Assembly (NCBI GenBank): GCA_004299305.1
Contig: SCPZ01000140.1
Span: 1-39,319, forward strand
From: Methylobacter sp.
GTDB lineage: Bacteria; Pseudomonadota; Gammaproteobacteria; Methylococcales; Methylomonadaceae
Direction of reading: 5' to 3'
DNA: 39,319 nucleotides
Each line of letters opens with the position of its first letter. Positions within the stretch are counted from its first letter, which is position 1. The translations under genes were made by a program, and so were the position numbers. The notes beneath the pieces are model-generated. The model saw nothing but the letters and a program-made list of their open reading frames with translations, was not told the origin of the DNA and made no database searches. Positions 31,816 through 39,319 of this stretch are shown here, piece after piece.

Positions 31816-33711
31816 ATGAAAAAAATCACATATAAATCCCTCAAACTGGGCTTAATCCTTTTGTTGTTACCGACGGTCGCGCTGGCCTGGTGGAACAGCG
31901 ACTGGTCATCGCGCAAGCCTTTGACATTGGATGCCGGTGCTACCGGCGCAGACATTCAGGAAACCCTCAACGATTTTCCGTTGCTGCTGCGTTTGCATAC
32001 CGGCAATTTCGGTTACTTCACCGAGCTCGCCGAAAACGGCAAAGACCTGCGTTTTATGCTCGATGACAAGACTGCACTGAAGCATCATGTCGAAAAAGTC
32101 GATGCGCTAGCCGAGCTGGGCCTAGTCTGGGTCAAACTGCCGACAGTTCGCGGCGGCGTCAGCGCCGACAGCTTTTCACTGTATTACGGTAATGCCAAGG
32201 TCGCCGACGCCTCAGATCCCAAAGGAATTTTCGATGTTAATCAGGCGCTGGCCTTCCATTTCAACGAAGGCGAAATCTTGCCGCAGGACGCCACTGCTTA
32301 CGCCGTTCATGCGACGGCATCCAAAGCAAGCATAGACCCGGCCGGTTGGATAGGCGCGGCGGCAAAGTTTGACGGGCAGGGCGGCATTAGCGTGGCGGCT
32401 AACCCCGCGTTGGCAATGACGCCGGACAGCGGCTGGACATTCAACACCTGGGCGAAAATCGATCAGCCCCAACAAAACGCGGTGCTGGTTCAAGCCAAGG
32501 ATGCCGCAGCCCGGCTTGAACTGGTCGTGCAGGATTCCGCCATCAGTGCGCGTTATCAAGGGGCGGATGGCTTTGTTGCGCAGACCTCACCCGTCACAAT
32601 GACTCTGAGTCAATGGCAACATATTGCAGTTGTCGCTCAAAAAGACAAATTGGCACTCTACCTGAATGGACAGCAGGTTGCCGATACATCTATCCAGCTG
32701 GCGGCGATGAATCCGGCGGTCGCGATTGCCGAGCAGGGTTTTATCGGCCTGCTCGATGAGGTTCAAATAGCCAAACAGGCGCGTAGTCCCGACTGGATAA
32801 AGCTCCAGTTCCGTAGCCAAAGCCCTGATTTCACTGTGGTCAATTTCGGTCAGGATGAATCCGGCGGCGATGCCGAAGGCCCGAATTATTTCGTCATCAT
32901 CCTGCAAAGTTTGACTGTCGACGGCTGGGTCGTTATCGCGCTGTGCGGCGTAATGTTTGTGATCAGTCTGCTGGTGATGATAGGCAAAGGTCTGGCATTG
33001 AAACGGGCCACCAAAGATAACGCGGCGTTTCTTGAACAATACCGCAATGTCAATGCGTCAAATCTCGGGGCGTTGGACCGGGATGAGAGCGAAGACGAGC
33101 AGGAAATCGGCGATTCCGAATTTCTGTCCTCGATTATCGGCAAGCACGATCATTTCCAGGGTTCGCCGATTTACCATGTTTACCATGCCGGTGTGCATGA
33201 ACTGAAAAACAACTTCGGCAGCAGCGATATCAACACCGTGTTGACGCCTGAAGCATTGAACCTGGTGCGAACGCGGCTGGACGCGGCTGTAGTGCGCGAA
33301 AGCCAAAAGCTGAACAAGAATATGGTGTTGCTGACTATCGCGATTTCCGGCGGTCCGTTCTTGGGACTGTTGGGTACGGTAATGGGGGTCATGATTACCT
33401 TTGCGGTGATTGCCGCGACTGGCGATGTCAATATCAACTCGATTGCGCCCGGTATTTCCGGCGCGTTGGCGGCTACGGTCGCGGGTTTGGCGGTCGCGAT
33501 TCCGGCGCTGTTCGCTTACAACTATTTGCTGACCCAGATCAAGGATGTGACTGCCGACATGCACGTTTTCACCGATGAGTTTCTGGCGATGATTTCCAAG
33601 CGTATCGCCGACCGCCAACGCGGGGATGCCGGGCTGACCGTCGCTTTTACCGATGAATTCATCAATATCATTGCCGAACGCATTGCTCAAAAACAGGGGG
33701 CGCAATCATGA
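31816..33711 (+). CDS. exbB: ExbB/TolQ-type proton channel subunit with N-terminal DUF2341 and lectin-like region
   Basis: 631 residues. A signal peptide (to ALA, residue 24) precedes WWNSDWSSRKPLTL, the opening of DUF2341 (about 25-135). A LamG/concanavalin-like domain follows (about 160-345: WTFNTWAKIDQPQQNAVLVQAKD, then WQHIAVVAQKDKLALYLNGQQ). A transmembrane helix (about 372-396) leads to the MotA/TolQ/ExbB channel with GPFLGLLGTVMGVMITF and ISGALAATVAGLAVAIPALFAYN. The channel part should pair with ExbD to use the proton gradient to drive TonB. A periplasmic carbohydrate-binding-like domain on ExbB is unusual relative to E. coli. It overlaps exbD by 4 nt. The ribosome-binding site is weak. 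Confidence 0.92.
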   Translation: MKKITYKSLKLGLILLLLPTVALAWWNSDWSSRKPLTLDAGATGADIQETLNDFPLLLRLHTGNFGYFTELAENGKDLRFMLDDKTALKHHVEKVDALAELGLVWVKLPTVRGGVSADSFSLYYGNAKVADASDPKGIFDVNQALAFHFNEGEILPQDATAYAVHATASKASIDPAGWIGAAAKFDGQGGISVAANPALAMTPDSGWTFNTWAKIDQPQQNAVLVQAKDAAARLELVVQDSAISARYQGADGFVAQTSPVTMTLSQWQHIAVVAQKDKLALYLNGQQVADTSIQLAAMNPAVAIAEQGFIGLLDEVQIAKQARSPDWIKLQFRSQSPDFTVVNFGQDESGGDAEGPNYFVIILQSLTVDGWVVIALCGVMFVISLLVMIGKGLALKRATKDNAAFLEQYRNVNASNLGALDRDESEDEQEIGDSEFLSSIIGKHDHFQGSPIYHVYHAGVHELKNNFGSSDINTVLTPEALNLVRTRLDAAVVRESQKLNKNMVLLTIAISGGPFLGLLGTVMGVMITFAVIAATGDVNINSIAPGISGALAATVAGLAVAIPALFAYNYLLTQIKDVTADMHVFTDEFLAMISKRIADRQRGDAGLTVAFTDEFINIIAERIAQKQGAQS

Positions 33712-34112
33712 AAGTCGGAGAAGAAGGCAAGGTTTACGACGACATCAACATAACGCCGATGCTGGATGTGGCTTATGTGCTGCTGCTTATTTTTATCATC
33801 ATGACCACCGCGACGGTTCAGGGCATTACTGTGAACCTGCCTAAGGCGAGCAGCACACCGGCTTTGTCCAAACCCAAGACCAAGGCGATCTCTATCACCA
33901 AGGACGGCACGATTTACCTGGATACCTACCCGATCTCGTTAGCCGACCTGGAAACCCGCCTGGGCCAATATAAGGCGGCCACGCCGGATCTGCCGGTGGT
34001 GGTGAAAGCCGATGCGGCGGTCCAGTATGAAAAAGTCATCGAAGTGCTGGATGTGGTTACGCGCCTGGAAATAAGCCAGTTAGGTCTTGTGACCCAGAAG
34101 CTGGTCAAGTAG
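33708..34112 (+). CDS. exbD: ExbD/TolR-type biopolymer transport protein
   Basis: 134 residues. A short cytoplasmic N-terminus with INITPMLDVAYVLLLIFIIMTT contains the single membrane helix and the essential proton-binding aspartate D20. A periplasmic domain follows, with AISITKDGTIYLDTYPISLADLE and VVVKADAAVQYEKVIEVLDVV, the standard ExbD fold. The start overlaps the exbB stop (ATGA). It ends 6 nt before tonB, so the three are one operon. Confidence 0.95.
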   Translation: MKVGEEGKVYDDINITPMLDVAYVLLLIFIIMTTATVQGITVNLPKASSTPALSKPKTKAISITKDGTIYLDTYPISLADLETRLGQYKAATPDLPVVVKADAAVQYEKVIEVLDVVTRLEISQLGLVTQKLVK

Positions 34113-34118
34113 GCGCTT

Positions 34119-34793
34119 ATGGATAAATACAAACGCTGGCTGCGCAACCTGCCGTTGTTGATCGGCATTGTTTTGACACTGGTCATCGCGGTAGCGGTGT
34201 ATTTTCTTCAGGACATGTTCCAAAAACCGGCGCAGGCCAAAAAGCAGGTTCAGCAGATCACGATGATACAACCGCCGCCTCCGCCACCCCCTCCGCCGCC
34301 TCCACCTGAGCAAAAACCGCCGGAACCCGAGCCGGAAAAACTGCCGGAGCCGGAACCCGAAAAAGAACCGGAACCGGCGCCGGAAGAGGCTGAAGAACCT
34401 GCCGGTGAAGAGTTGGGCGTGGATGCCGACGGCGGCGCAGGATCGGACGGCTTCGGGCTGATCGGCAAGAAAGGCGGTCGGGGATTATTGGGCGGTAGCG
34501 GCGGCAGCGCGATTCTCTGGTACGGCGGCCAGGTCAAGCGTGGTCTTGAAGAAGCGCTGCAAAACGAACTGGCGGACAGTAGCGCCCGGAAAGCCGCTTA
34601 TACCGTGCAGCTGAATATCTGGATAGCGCCTGACGGTAGCGTTAGTCGTGCCGAGCTGTCGGGTTCCAGCGGCAAGCCCGATGTCGATCAGGCTATTCGT
34701 GCGGCATTGCCGAAGGTGCGCTTTTCGGTGTCGAAACCGCCGCCGGAGAATATGCCGCAACCGTTGAGGATTCGGGTGACGTCGAGAAATTGA
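34119..34793 (+). CDS. tonB: TonB-family energy transducer
   Basis: 224 residues. The N-terminal membrane anchor is at about 12-30 (LPLLIGIVLTLVIAVAVYF). A run of 12 prolines follows, then Pro-Glu-Lys repeats (about 53-95) that span the periplasm, and a Gly-rich linker. The C-terminal TonB domain contains YTVQLNIWIAPDGSVSRAELSGSSGKPDVDQAIRAALPKVRFS. It should deliver proton-motive energy to an outer-membrane protein. No TonB-dependent receptor lies in the window; the nearest outer-membrane partners are the TpsB transporter and the porin. Confidence 0.95.
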   Translation: MDKYKRWLRNLPLLIGIVLTLVIAVAVYFLQDMFQKPAQAKKQVQQITMIQPPPPPPPPPPPPEQKPPEPEPEKLPEPEPEKEPEPAPEEAEEPAGEELGVDADGGAGSDGFGLIGKKGGRGLLGGSGGSAILWYGGQVKRGLEEALQNELADSSARKAAYTVQLNIWIAPDGSVSRAELSGSSGKPDVDQAIRAALPKVRFSVSKPPPENMPQPLRIRVTSRN

Positions 34794-34838
34794 GCGATGT
34801 CTTGTAGGGCGTGCCGTGCGCGGCTTATACCGCTATGC

Positions 34839-34871
34839 AGACCTTCCAGGTTTTTAAAACCTGGAAGGTCT
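34839..34871. repeat. 33-bp perfect palindrome, copy 2
   Basis: Identical to 13192-13224, with the same GC before and TAA after. It lies between tonB and the porin gene and may separate two transcripts or trim the message. Confidence 0.75.
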
Positions 34872-34909
34872 AACTTGAGACGAACACAACACAGTAACGA
34901 GAGTAAAAA

Positions 34910-36703
34910 ATGAACACCAAAAAAACCCTGGCTGCCTTGTTGGCAAGCTCGCTGATAGCGCCGGTAATGGCGGATGAGAAAGAAGAACTACTCAAGCTCA
35001 AGCAAGAGATTGCCGGTGAGCGTGAGGAAGTGCTTAATTTGAAAAATACCACCGTCAACCTGATTGATATTTTCGTACAGCAAGGCCTGCTGGATAAACA
35101 AAAAGCCGAAACCTTGATGAAAGCGGCTAAAGTTAAGGCCGCTGTGGATGCCAAGCAGCAACTGGCGACAGAGGCGGCTGAACAAACCGACGCAAAGCCT
35201 AAAAATCCCAAAAGCATTCGCGTTACCTACGTTCCTGAGTTCGTCAAAGACGAAATCCGCCGGGAAGTTATCGCAGGCTTGACCGACAATGTTGTCAAAG
35301 AAGTCAAGGCTGATGCGAAAAAAGAACAATGGGGCGTACCTGCCGCGCTGCCGGAATGGCTGGGCAACATCAAGATTTCCGGCGATATGCGCTTGCGCGC
35401 ACAGGACGATTTTTTCGGATCGGATAACGCCCAAAATGCCTATCTGGATTACCTGAACATCAACCAGGATGGCGGTGTTCTGGCTGCGCAGAATAAAAAT
35501 CAAGCCTATCTGAATACCAGCAAAGACCGCTTGCGTCTGCGTGAACGTTTCCGTCTTGCTATTGACGCCAAAATCACCGACGGTTTGAAAGCCGGTTTGC
35601 GCCTGGCGACCAGCAACCAGTTCAGCCCGGTTTCCAGCAATCAGACCCTGGGCAACACTGGGGAAACCTACCAGGTTGCTATTGACCGGGCTTTTTTGCA
35701 ATACGATTTTATCGACGATAAGCACAACGACTGGTTCAGTCTTTACGGCGGGCGTATCGCTAACCCCTGGATGTCTACGGAGATGGTGTACAGTCCCGAT
35801 CTGAGTTTTGAAGGCTTTGCCGGAACCTTCCGCTGGCGGATGAACCAGGACGATCCTGTTGTGAAAGGCTACCAACCCGCCCAAGCCAACAGCCGTTTCG
35901 GCTTGCAAATGGGTCCGCAAACGCCGGATACCCTGTTCATGACTCTGGGGGCGTTTCCTATCCAGGAGGTTAATTTTTCGACCTCCGACAAATGGATGTT
36001 CGGCGGCCAGCTCGGCGCCGATTGGCTGGTGCATAACGATTCCCGGTTGAAAGTCGCGGCGGCTTATTATGATTATAAAAACCTTCGTGGCCGTGCCAAT
36101 GCCCGTGATAGTTTCACCAATGACTGGACCGCGCCGCAGTTCACCCAGAAAGGCAATTCGATGGTGCCGATCAACAGCAACGACGGTTTTAACAGCCGCT
36201 GCACCAATAGCCAAAGCTTGCCGGGCCAAGGCTGTTTGTTTGGTCTCGCCTCGGATTTCAAAATCTTCAATGCCACGGTCATGTATGATTTTGCCGATTT
36301 TGCGCCGGTTCATGCCTTGCTGTCGCTGGATTATGCCAAAAATATCGGCTATGACGCGAAGCGCATTGAGCGGGAATTTCCCGGTTATTTGGGGAATAAT
36401 AACAAGGCCAGAACCGATGCCGCCCAGGTCAGGCTTGATGTCGGCGATCAGGAGATCAAGCGCTTTAAGGATTGGAGCGCGATTGTCGCTTATCGTTATG
36501 TGCAGCGCGATGCGGTCTTGGATGCGTTTACCGATACTATTTTTCATCAGGGCGGAACCGATGCCAAAGGTTGGATGATAGGCGGCAATTACGGTCTGGC
36601 TAAAAATACCTGGCTGATGTTCCGCTGGTTCAATACCGAAAGCATTGACGGCCCGCCGCTGAGCGTTGACACCGCCACACTGGACCTGAACGTGCGCTTG
36701 TAA
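34910..36703 (+). CDS. Putative outer-membrane porin with N-terminal coiled coil
   Basis: 597 residues. A signal peptide ends at VMA (residue 22). A helical, probably coiled-coil segment follows (about 25-95: DEKEELLKLKQEIAGEREEVLNLKN). After EWLGNIKISGDMRLRAQDDFF come amphipathic strands of a large barrel, ending in the C-terminal strand TLDLNVRL. The layout matches the family annotated as putative porin (Porin_5-like) found with ExbB/ExbD/TonB clusters. The helical part may trimerise or contact TonB or the peptidoglycan (inference). Substrate unknown. A clear GAG-rich site precedes the ATG (ACGAGAGTAAAAAATG). Confidence 0.85.
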   Translation: MNTKKTLAALLASSLIAPVMADEKEELLKLKQEIAGEREEVLNLKNTTVNLIDIFVQQGLLDKQKAETLMKAAKVKAAVDAKQQLATEAAEQTDAKPKNPKSIRVTYVPEFVKDEIRREVIAGLTDNVVKEVKADAKKEQWGVPAALPEWLGNIKISGDMRLRAQDDFFGSDNAQNAYLDYLNINQDGGVLAAQNKNQAYLNTSKDRLRLRERFRLAIDAKITDGLKAGLRLATSNQFSPVSSNQTLGNTGETYQVAIDRAFLQYDFIDDKHNDWFSLYGGRIANPWMSTEMVYSPDLSFEGFAGTFRWRMNQDDPVVKGYQPAQANSRFGLQMGPQTPDTLFMTLGAFPIQEVNFSTSDKWMFGGQLGADWLVHNDSRLKVAAAYYDYKNLRGRANARDSFTNDWTAPQFTQKGNSMVPINSNDGFNSRCTNSQSLPGQGCLFGLASDFKIFNATVMYDFADFAPVHALLSLDYAKNIGYDAKRIEREFPGYLGNNNKARTDAAQVRLDVGDQEIKRFKDWSAIVAYRYVQRDAVLDAFTDTIFHQGGTDAKGWMIGGNYGLAKNTWLMFRWFNTESIDGPPLSVDTATLDLNVRL

Positions 36704-36715
36704 TAGGAGATCGAT

Positions 36716-37414
36716 ATGAATTGGAACCATAGTATTTACCTGCTGACGATCGTATGTTTGTTGCATGGCGCACAAATCGGCGCTGCCCCTAAACAGGAAA
36801 CGCCGGAACAGCAGGCATTCAAAAAAGCCCAGGGCGTTGTACGGCAGTTGAGCGAAGAAAAGCGTGCGCTGGAAACGGAAAAAGCCGGATTGCTGGAGCA
36901 GGTGAAAAAACTTGAAAGCCTAGTCCGGCAGCTCGAACCCTTGCAAGGCGAAGTCCAGCAGCACAAAACCCAGGCTGAAACCTTGCGTAACGCCAACAGT
37001 ACATTGACCGCGCAGCTGAACGGCGAGCGCGAGAAACAACAGGGTTTGCATAGCAAAATAAAAGACATAGTCGCAGAGGCCAAGCTTATCCAGGCTGACA
37101 ATCGGCTCCTGGTCGCCGCCGTCAACGAGCGTGAGCGATGGACAAGCCAGTGTTCGGACAAGAATCGGCAATTGCTTGATGCCAATCACGCGTTGGTCGA
37201 CCAATATAAGGAGCAGGGTTTTTGGGACAAGTTGGCTGAAGTAGAACCGTTTACCGGCATAGGCAAAGTCGAGGTCCAAAATACGGTAGAAACTTATCAA
37301 TTTAAGTTGGACGATCTTAAAGTCACTGCTTTTGCCGGTGAGGCGGATGCGCTACAGCAAGAAAAATCGAAACAAGACGCTCCGAAATTGCCATTGGATA
37401 ATCGGGAAAAATAA
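36716..37414 (+). CDS. Periplasmic coiled-coil protein of unknown function
   Basis: 232 residues, 12 nt after the porin gene with AGGAG before the ATG. The signal peptide is about 1-23 (LTIVCLLHGAQIGAA). A long heptad-rich coiled coil follows (about 30-130), with EEKRALETEKAGLLEQVKKLESLVRQL. The C-terminal part has FWDKLAEVEPFTGIGKVEVQNTVETYQFKLDDL, a small possibly beta domain. I do not recognise a family. As the last gene of the TPS/TonB/porin block, it may be a periplasmic spacer or assembly factor for the porin (inference). Confidence 0.75.
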   Translation: MNWNHSIYLLTIVCLLHGAQIGAAPKQETPEQQAFKKAQGVVRQLSEEKRALETEKAGLLEQVKKLESLVRQLEPLQGEVQQHKTQAETLRNANSTLTAQLNGEREKQQGLHSKIKDIVAEAKLIQADNRLLVAAVNERERWTSQCSDKNRQLLDANHALVDQYKEQGFWDKLAEVEPFTGIGKVEVQNTVETYQFKLDDLKVTAFAGEADALQQEKSKQDAPKLPLDNREK

Positions 37415-37487
37415 CGGGCTAAGGTATGTTCGATTTGTCCCACGAAGCTAAAGCCCTCCAACTGGATTATCCTAAAAATACGGTATT

Positions 37488-37505
37488 TTATTTATTGCGA
37501 GTTGC
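37488..37505. repeat. 18-nt inverse copy of the 1950 element arm
   Basis: TTATTTATTGCGAGTTGC is the exact inverse complement of 1950-1967. It lies between the coiled-coil gene and chrA and is probably a remnant of the same repeat family. Confidence 0.6.
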
Positions 37506-37519
37506 ATAAGCCCCCCTTG

Positions 37520-38893
37520 CTAAGCAAGCCAAGGCTTGATGAAGAATAGCAACAGCCCCGCCGCACCGCAAACGGCTATGACCGGAATGACTCCCGTCTT
37601 GTACCGGAACAATGCCAGCAACGCACCCACCCCGATCAGCGCTGCAATGCCGTCGAAACGACCTTCGAAACCTTGCGGCCAGAACACGTGGTAAGCAAAA
37701 AATACGGCAAGATTAAGAATCACCCCGACCACAGCGGCGGTAATCGCCGACAGCGGCGCGGTGAATTTTAAATTGCCATGCGTAGATTCCACTAGCGGGC
37801 CGCCTGCCAGAATAAACAGGAAACTGGGCAAAAAAGTGAAATAAGTCGCCACGACCGCCGCAACCACACCGGCCATTAATAAAGCATCCGGGCCGAACGG
37901 CAACTGGCTCCAACCGCCCAGAAAGCCGACGAAGGTGACGATCATGATCAGCGGGCCGGGCGTAGTTTCGCCCAGCGCCAGGCCGTCGATCATTTGCGTG
38001 GCGCTCAGCCAGTGGTAATGTTCCACCGCGCCTTGGTACACATAGGGCAAAACCGCATAAGCGCCGCCGAAAGTCAGCAGCGCCGCTTTAGTGAAAAACC
38101 AGCCCATTTGCGTCAATGCACCGTTCCAGCCGTATTGCCCGCACAACAAGCCCATTACGCCGCCCCACAAAATCAATCCTACCGCGACAATCTTAAGTAA
38201 GTGCGACCAACGGAATCGGGCATGATCGGGAATGGGGGTGTCGTCATCGATCAGCGCAGGGCCGTAGTTTTGTTTGACCGCCCCATGACCGCCGCCCACC
38301 GCAAATTTATCAGGAGCGATGCGCCCGCCAATAGCTCCCAAACAGGCTGCGATCAACACGATCAACGGGAACGGCACATGCAATGCGAAGATCGCGAGAA
38401 AGGCCAGCGCCGCAAGCGTCCATAATACGCCGTTTTTTAAAGCCCGCGAGCCGATGCGCTGCGCTGCGGACAGCACAATCGCGGTGACGGCGGGTTTGAT
38501 GCCGTAAAGCACACCGGCCACGACCGGAACCTGGCCGAAGCTTAGGTAAATCCAACTGAGCAGGATCAACAAGAACAACGACGGCAGGATAAATAACAGT
38601 CCGGCAACCATGCCGCCCCAGGTGCGATGCATCAGCCAGCCCAGATAAACCGCGAGTTGCTGCGCTTCCGGCCCAGGCAATACCATGCAGTAATTCAACG
38701 CATGTAGGAAACGCTTTTCCGAAATCCAGCGCCGCCGCTCGACCAATTCCTGATGCATGATAGCGATTTGCCCGGCAGGGCCGCCGAAACTGATAAAGCC
38801 GAGTTGTAGCCAAAAGCGGAACGCCTGCCAGAAACTCACCGGATCTGGCCGGGTTAAGGTGTTATCGGTTAAGTGTTTTTTAGATTGTGTCAT
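37520..38893 (-). CDS. chrA: Chromate transporter family protein ChrA
   Basis: 457 residues, about 10-12 membrane segments, built of two CHR domains: SFWQAFRFWLQLGFISFGGPAGQIAIMH with GPEAQQLAVYLGWLMHRTWGG in the first, and TFGGAYAVLPYVYQGAV with GETTPGPLIMIVTFVGFLGGW in the second. Full-length ChrA exports chromate using the proton gradient and may handle other oxyanions. The ribosome-binding site is strong (GAGGAGG about 9 nt before ATG). It stands alone, reading toward the TPS/TonB block. No chrB or chrF is next to it in the window. Confidence 0.93.
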   Translation of the reverse strand: MTQSKKHLTDNTLTRPDPVSFWQAFRFWLQLGFISFGGPAGQIAIMHQELVERRRWISEKRFLHALNYCMVLPGPEAQQLAVYLGWLMHRTWGGMVAGLLFILPSLFLLILLSWIYLSFGQVPVVAGVLYGIKPAVTAIVLSAAQRIGSRALKNGVLWTLAALAFLAIFALHVPFPLIVLIAACLGAIGGRIAPDKFAVGGGHGAVKQNYGPALIDDDTPIPDHARFRWSHLLKIVAVGLILWGGVMGLLCGQYGWNGALTQMGWFFTKAALLTFGGAYAVLPYVYQGAVEHYHWLSATQMIDGLALGETTPGPLIMIVTFVGFLGGWSQLPFGPDALLMAGVVAAVVATYFTFLPSFLFILAGGPLVESTHGNLKFTAPLSAITAAVVGVILNLAVFFAYHVFWPQGFEGRFDGIAALIGVGALLALFRYKTGVIPVIAVCGAAGLLLFFIKPWLA

Positions 38894-39319
38894 TCGGAAC
38901 TTCCTCCTCTATCCTAAAAAATCAGTTAGCCACGGATTCACACGGATAACCGATAATCCTAAAAACCGCAGTTTATCCACGAAAAGCACGAAAGACACTA
39001 AATAAAACAATATGTTGTATTGATTTAGTCACTCACTCTTTGGGTAACGGCCTACGGTTTGATAACCTTTTGAAGTTTTTCGTGTCGCCTAAAGCGCCTA
39101 CTGTTGGTTTTCGTGGACGAAATGATTTCAAATGGTTCCCACGCCGGAGCGCTCATTTTTATACACAAGTGCCTGAGGTACACCGTCATTCCGGCAGGGA
39201 TTGCCGGAATCCACGACTGCACGGATGCAGGAGGTAGAGCAATGCATGGAGCAATTGCCGAGAGCACAGGGATGTGAACACTTGATTTTATTGAGCAGTC
39301 TCCATGTGACACTTGCGTC
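38894..39319. other. Gene-free end of window with dispersed repeat fragments
   Basis: No convincing gene. GCCACGGATTCACACGGAT (about 38930-38950) and TATCCACGAAAAGCACGAAA (about 38973-38995) are fragments I recognise as common dispersed sequences in proteobacterial genomes. CATTCCGGCAGGGATTGCCGGAATCC at about 39187-39212 contains a short palindrome (arms ATTCCGGCA and TGCCGGAAT). Small frames here have no ribosome-binding site or protein-like composition. Confidence 0.5.

Noticed and set aside
34988-36775. Long open frame (about 595 codons) antisense to the porin gene
   Set aside because: It mirrors the codon bias of the porin gene, whose sense strand has a signal peptide, barrel strands and a ribosome-binding site. 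The antisense product has no recognisable domain.

Overview
The window looks like chromosomal DNA from a gammaproteobacterium with moderate GC content. A methanotroph of the Methylococcales is my best guess, from the mix of a FadL/TodX porin, a sulfur encapsulin operon, a large two-partner secretion/TonB block and many short palindromic repeats. No rRNA or tRNA anchors the taxonomy, so the genus stays open.

Layout: (1) 1-8.8 kb is a sulfur region. A YeeE/YedE-type sulfur transporter (cut by the window edge) and a FadL-type outer-membrane protein read leftward. Reading rightward is an operon for O-acetylserine sulfhydrylase (cysK/srpG), serine acetyltransferase (srpH), a family 2A encapsulin shell (srpI) and its cargo cysteine desulfurase, followed by a 43-residue CC-motif protein coupled to a FAD/NAD(P)-binding oxidoreductase. 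Together these could make cysteine, strip its sulfur inside the shell and store it. (2) 8.9-19.2 kb is an accessory region. It has two PIN-type toxin-antitoxin pairs, a sigma-54 enhancer-binding protein, two ~70% identical 557-residue exported proteins that resemble PstS-type phosphate/oxyanion-binding proteins, an orphan ModC-like ATPase with altered catalytic motifs, a ModE regulator and a DUF29 protein. Both 557-residue genes have sigma-54 promoters about 80 nt before their start codons. ModE-box-like palindromes lie between modC and modE and beside the promoter of the second 557-residue gene. (3) 19.5-37.4 kb is one long rightward block: TpsB transporter, a 3,515-residue TpsA exoprotein, an ExbB with an N-terminal DUF2341/lectin-like region, ExbD, TonB, a porin and a periplasmic coiled-coil protein. 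(4) 37.5-38.9 kb is a leftward ChrA transporter, followed by dispersed repeat sequence.

The most promising undescribed unit is the Mo-linked sigma-54/ModE regulon of paired PstS-like exported proteins with a ModC-like ATPase but no permease, next to the TpsA/TonB surface block. A shared palindromic operator (consensus half TATCTAATA) before fadL, cysK and tpsB hints that the sulfur operon and the secretion block share a regulator. Several mobile or repeat elements are visible, including a 123-bp MITE with a perfect 8-bp target duplication and IS66-like ends, and REP-like palindromes that have become part of the tpsA reading frame.
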